The notes under the pieces were generated by a model that saw nothing but the letters and a program-made list of their open reading frames with translations, had not been told where the DNA came from and did no database searches. A stretch of DNA of 5,574 nucleotides from an uncultured Odoribacter sp. (GTDB lineage: Bacteria; Bacteroidota; Bacteroidia; Bacteroidales; Marinifilaceae): the NCBI GenBank assembly GCA_900548135.1, contig URJC01000182.1, positions 1 to 5,574 of the forward strand, written 5' to 3'. Each line of letters opens with the position of its first letter. The first letter of the stretch is position 1. Positions 5,138-5,574 of this stretch are shown here, piece by piece. The position numbers and the translations under genes are program-made.

Positions 5138-5574
5138 TCAGATATCCGTCTTTTCAGTTCCGATTTTTTCCCAAAGATTGATTTTTTGTATAAAATGGTA
5201 TTTCTGATTACATGCCCAGATAAAAATAAGGCCTGCAATAAGCATCATAAGCGTGTCCACCCAGGAAGCTGTAGGATGGAGGTCTTTGAATAGAGCATGG
5301 GTTTGCAGGGTGGAAGCATCGGAAGTGATAGTGATGGCGGCTAAAATATTATTGGCCATGTGTAATCCCAGAGATAGTTCCATACCATCATCTTTGACAG
5401 CTACGAATCCCAGAATGAGTCCCATCAGTATGTATTGGGGTAACGCTACCCATATTCCGAATTCTTCCACTTCCGGATTGGCTCCGTGTAACAAACCGAA
5501 AAGAGTTCCTGTAAGCAGAATGGCAATCCACCGGTATTTGAAGAGTAGTGCAGACCATTGCATCAAATAACCCC
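5138..5574 (-). CDS. CPBP-family intramembrane metalloprotease, C-terminal part, cut by the right edge
   Basis: The frame is open through the right edge. The visible part begins GYLMQWSALL, which in this family directly follows the first catalytic motif EExxFR, so that motif should lie just outside the window. A TTG (5564-5566) and an ATG (5561-5563) inside the frame are unlikely to be the real start. Visible signatures, counted from the TTG codon, are FGLLH (23-27, motif 2, FxxxH) and HMANN (69-73, motif 3, HxxxN), the residues linked to the active site. Hydrophobic segments at about 13-27, 38-57, 63-80 and 102-118 are membrane helices; a short polar tail follows. Family knowledge: CPBP (Abi/CAAX-like) proteases cut within membranes and act in protein maturation, bacteriocin self-immunity or signalling. 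Nothing nearby points to bacteriocins, so its target is unknown. Confidence 0.9.
   Translation of the reverse strand, partial: GYLMQWSALLFKYRWIAILLTGTLFGLLHGANPEVEEFGIWVALPQYILMGLILGFVAVKDDGMELSLGLHMANNILAAITITSDASTLQTHALFKDLHPTASWVDTLMMLIAGLIFIWACNQKYHFIQKINLWEKIGTEKTDI

Noticed and set aside
5561..5566. TTG/ATG as a true start of the CPBP protease
   Set aside because: The frame continues upstream with GYL, the residues that normally follow the EExxFR motif, so the protein extends beyond the window.
1..5574. CRISPR array, tRNA or rRNA genes, phage or toxin-antitoxin genes
   Set aside because: No regularly spaced repeats, cloverleaf sequences, rRNA signatures or such gene families are visible on either strand.

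Overview
The window looks like the chromosome of an anaerobic, gut-type member of the Bacteroidota, most likely order Bacteroidales. The DNA is AT-leaning. Three good promoter matches carry the Bacteroides -7 box TAnnTTTG, and start codons lack a clear Shine-Dalgarno. The protein set fits: a GH3 glycosidase with an Fn3-like tail, a flavodiiron protein, a secreted bleomycin-hydrolase-like C1 peptidase, a small outer-membrane beta-barrel and a CPBP membrane protease. Genus cannot be fixed from this sequence.

Layout, left to right. (1) 1-794 (+) is the C-terminal part of a GH3 enzyme cut by the left edge, with a terminator-like hairpin one base after its stop codon. (2) 831-1046 is a GC-richer non-coding block read here as a group II intron remnant (domain I pieces joined to domain V/VI-like sequence, no maturase), sitting directly behind that hairpin. 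(3) 1184-1960 (-) is an outer-membrane beta-barrel protein with an unusual Asp/Tyr-rich loop. (4) 1961-2477 has no protein gene but is not empty. On the minus strand it holds a promoter followed by a ~200-nt rod-shaped RNA proposed to be 6S RNA (ssrS). On the plus strand it holds a second promoter-like site and a possible ~145-nt small RNA ending in a hairpin. (5) 2478-3668 (-) is a complete flavodiiron protein with all diiron ligands. (6) 3803-4993 (-) is a secreted papain-fold peptidase; its perfect 14-bp terminator abuts the -7 box of the flavodiiron gene. (7) 5138 to the right edge (-) is the C-terminal part of a CPBP intramembrane protease.

The protein genes appear to be separate transcription units: gaps exceed 130 bp, and promoters or terminators can be seen in several of them. 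No pathway links all of them. The flavodiiron protein serves O2/NO detoxification in an anaerobe, the GH3 enzyme serves glycan use, and 6S RNA would tune sigma-70-type RNA polymerase globally. The most notable content is non-coding: the 6S candidate, the ORF-less intron remnant, and two copies of a related palindromic hairpin (796-830 and 2441-2475) whose differences include paired changes that keep the stem.
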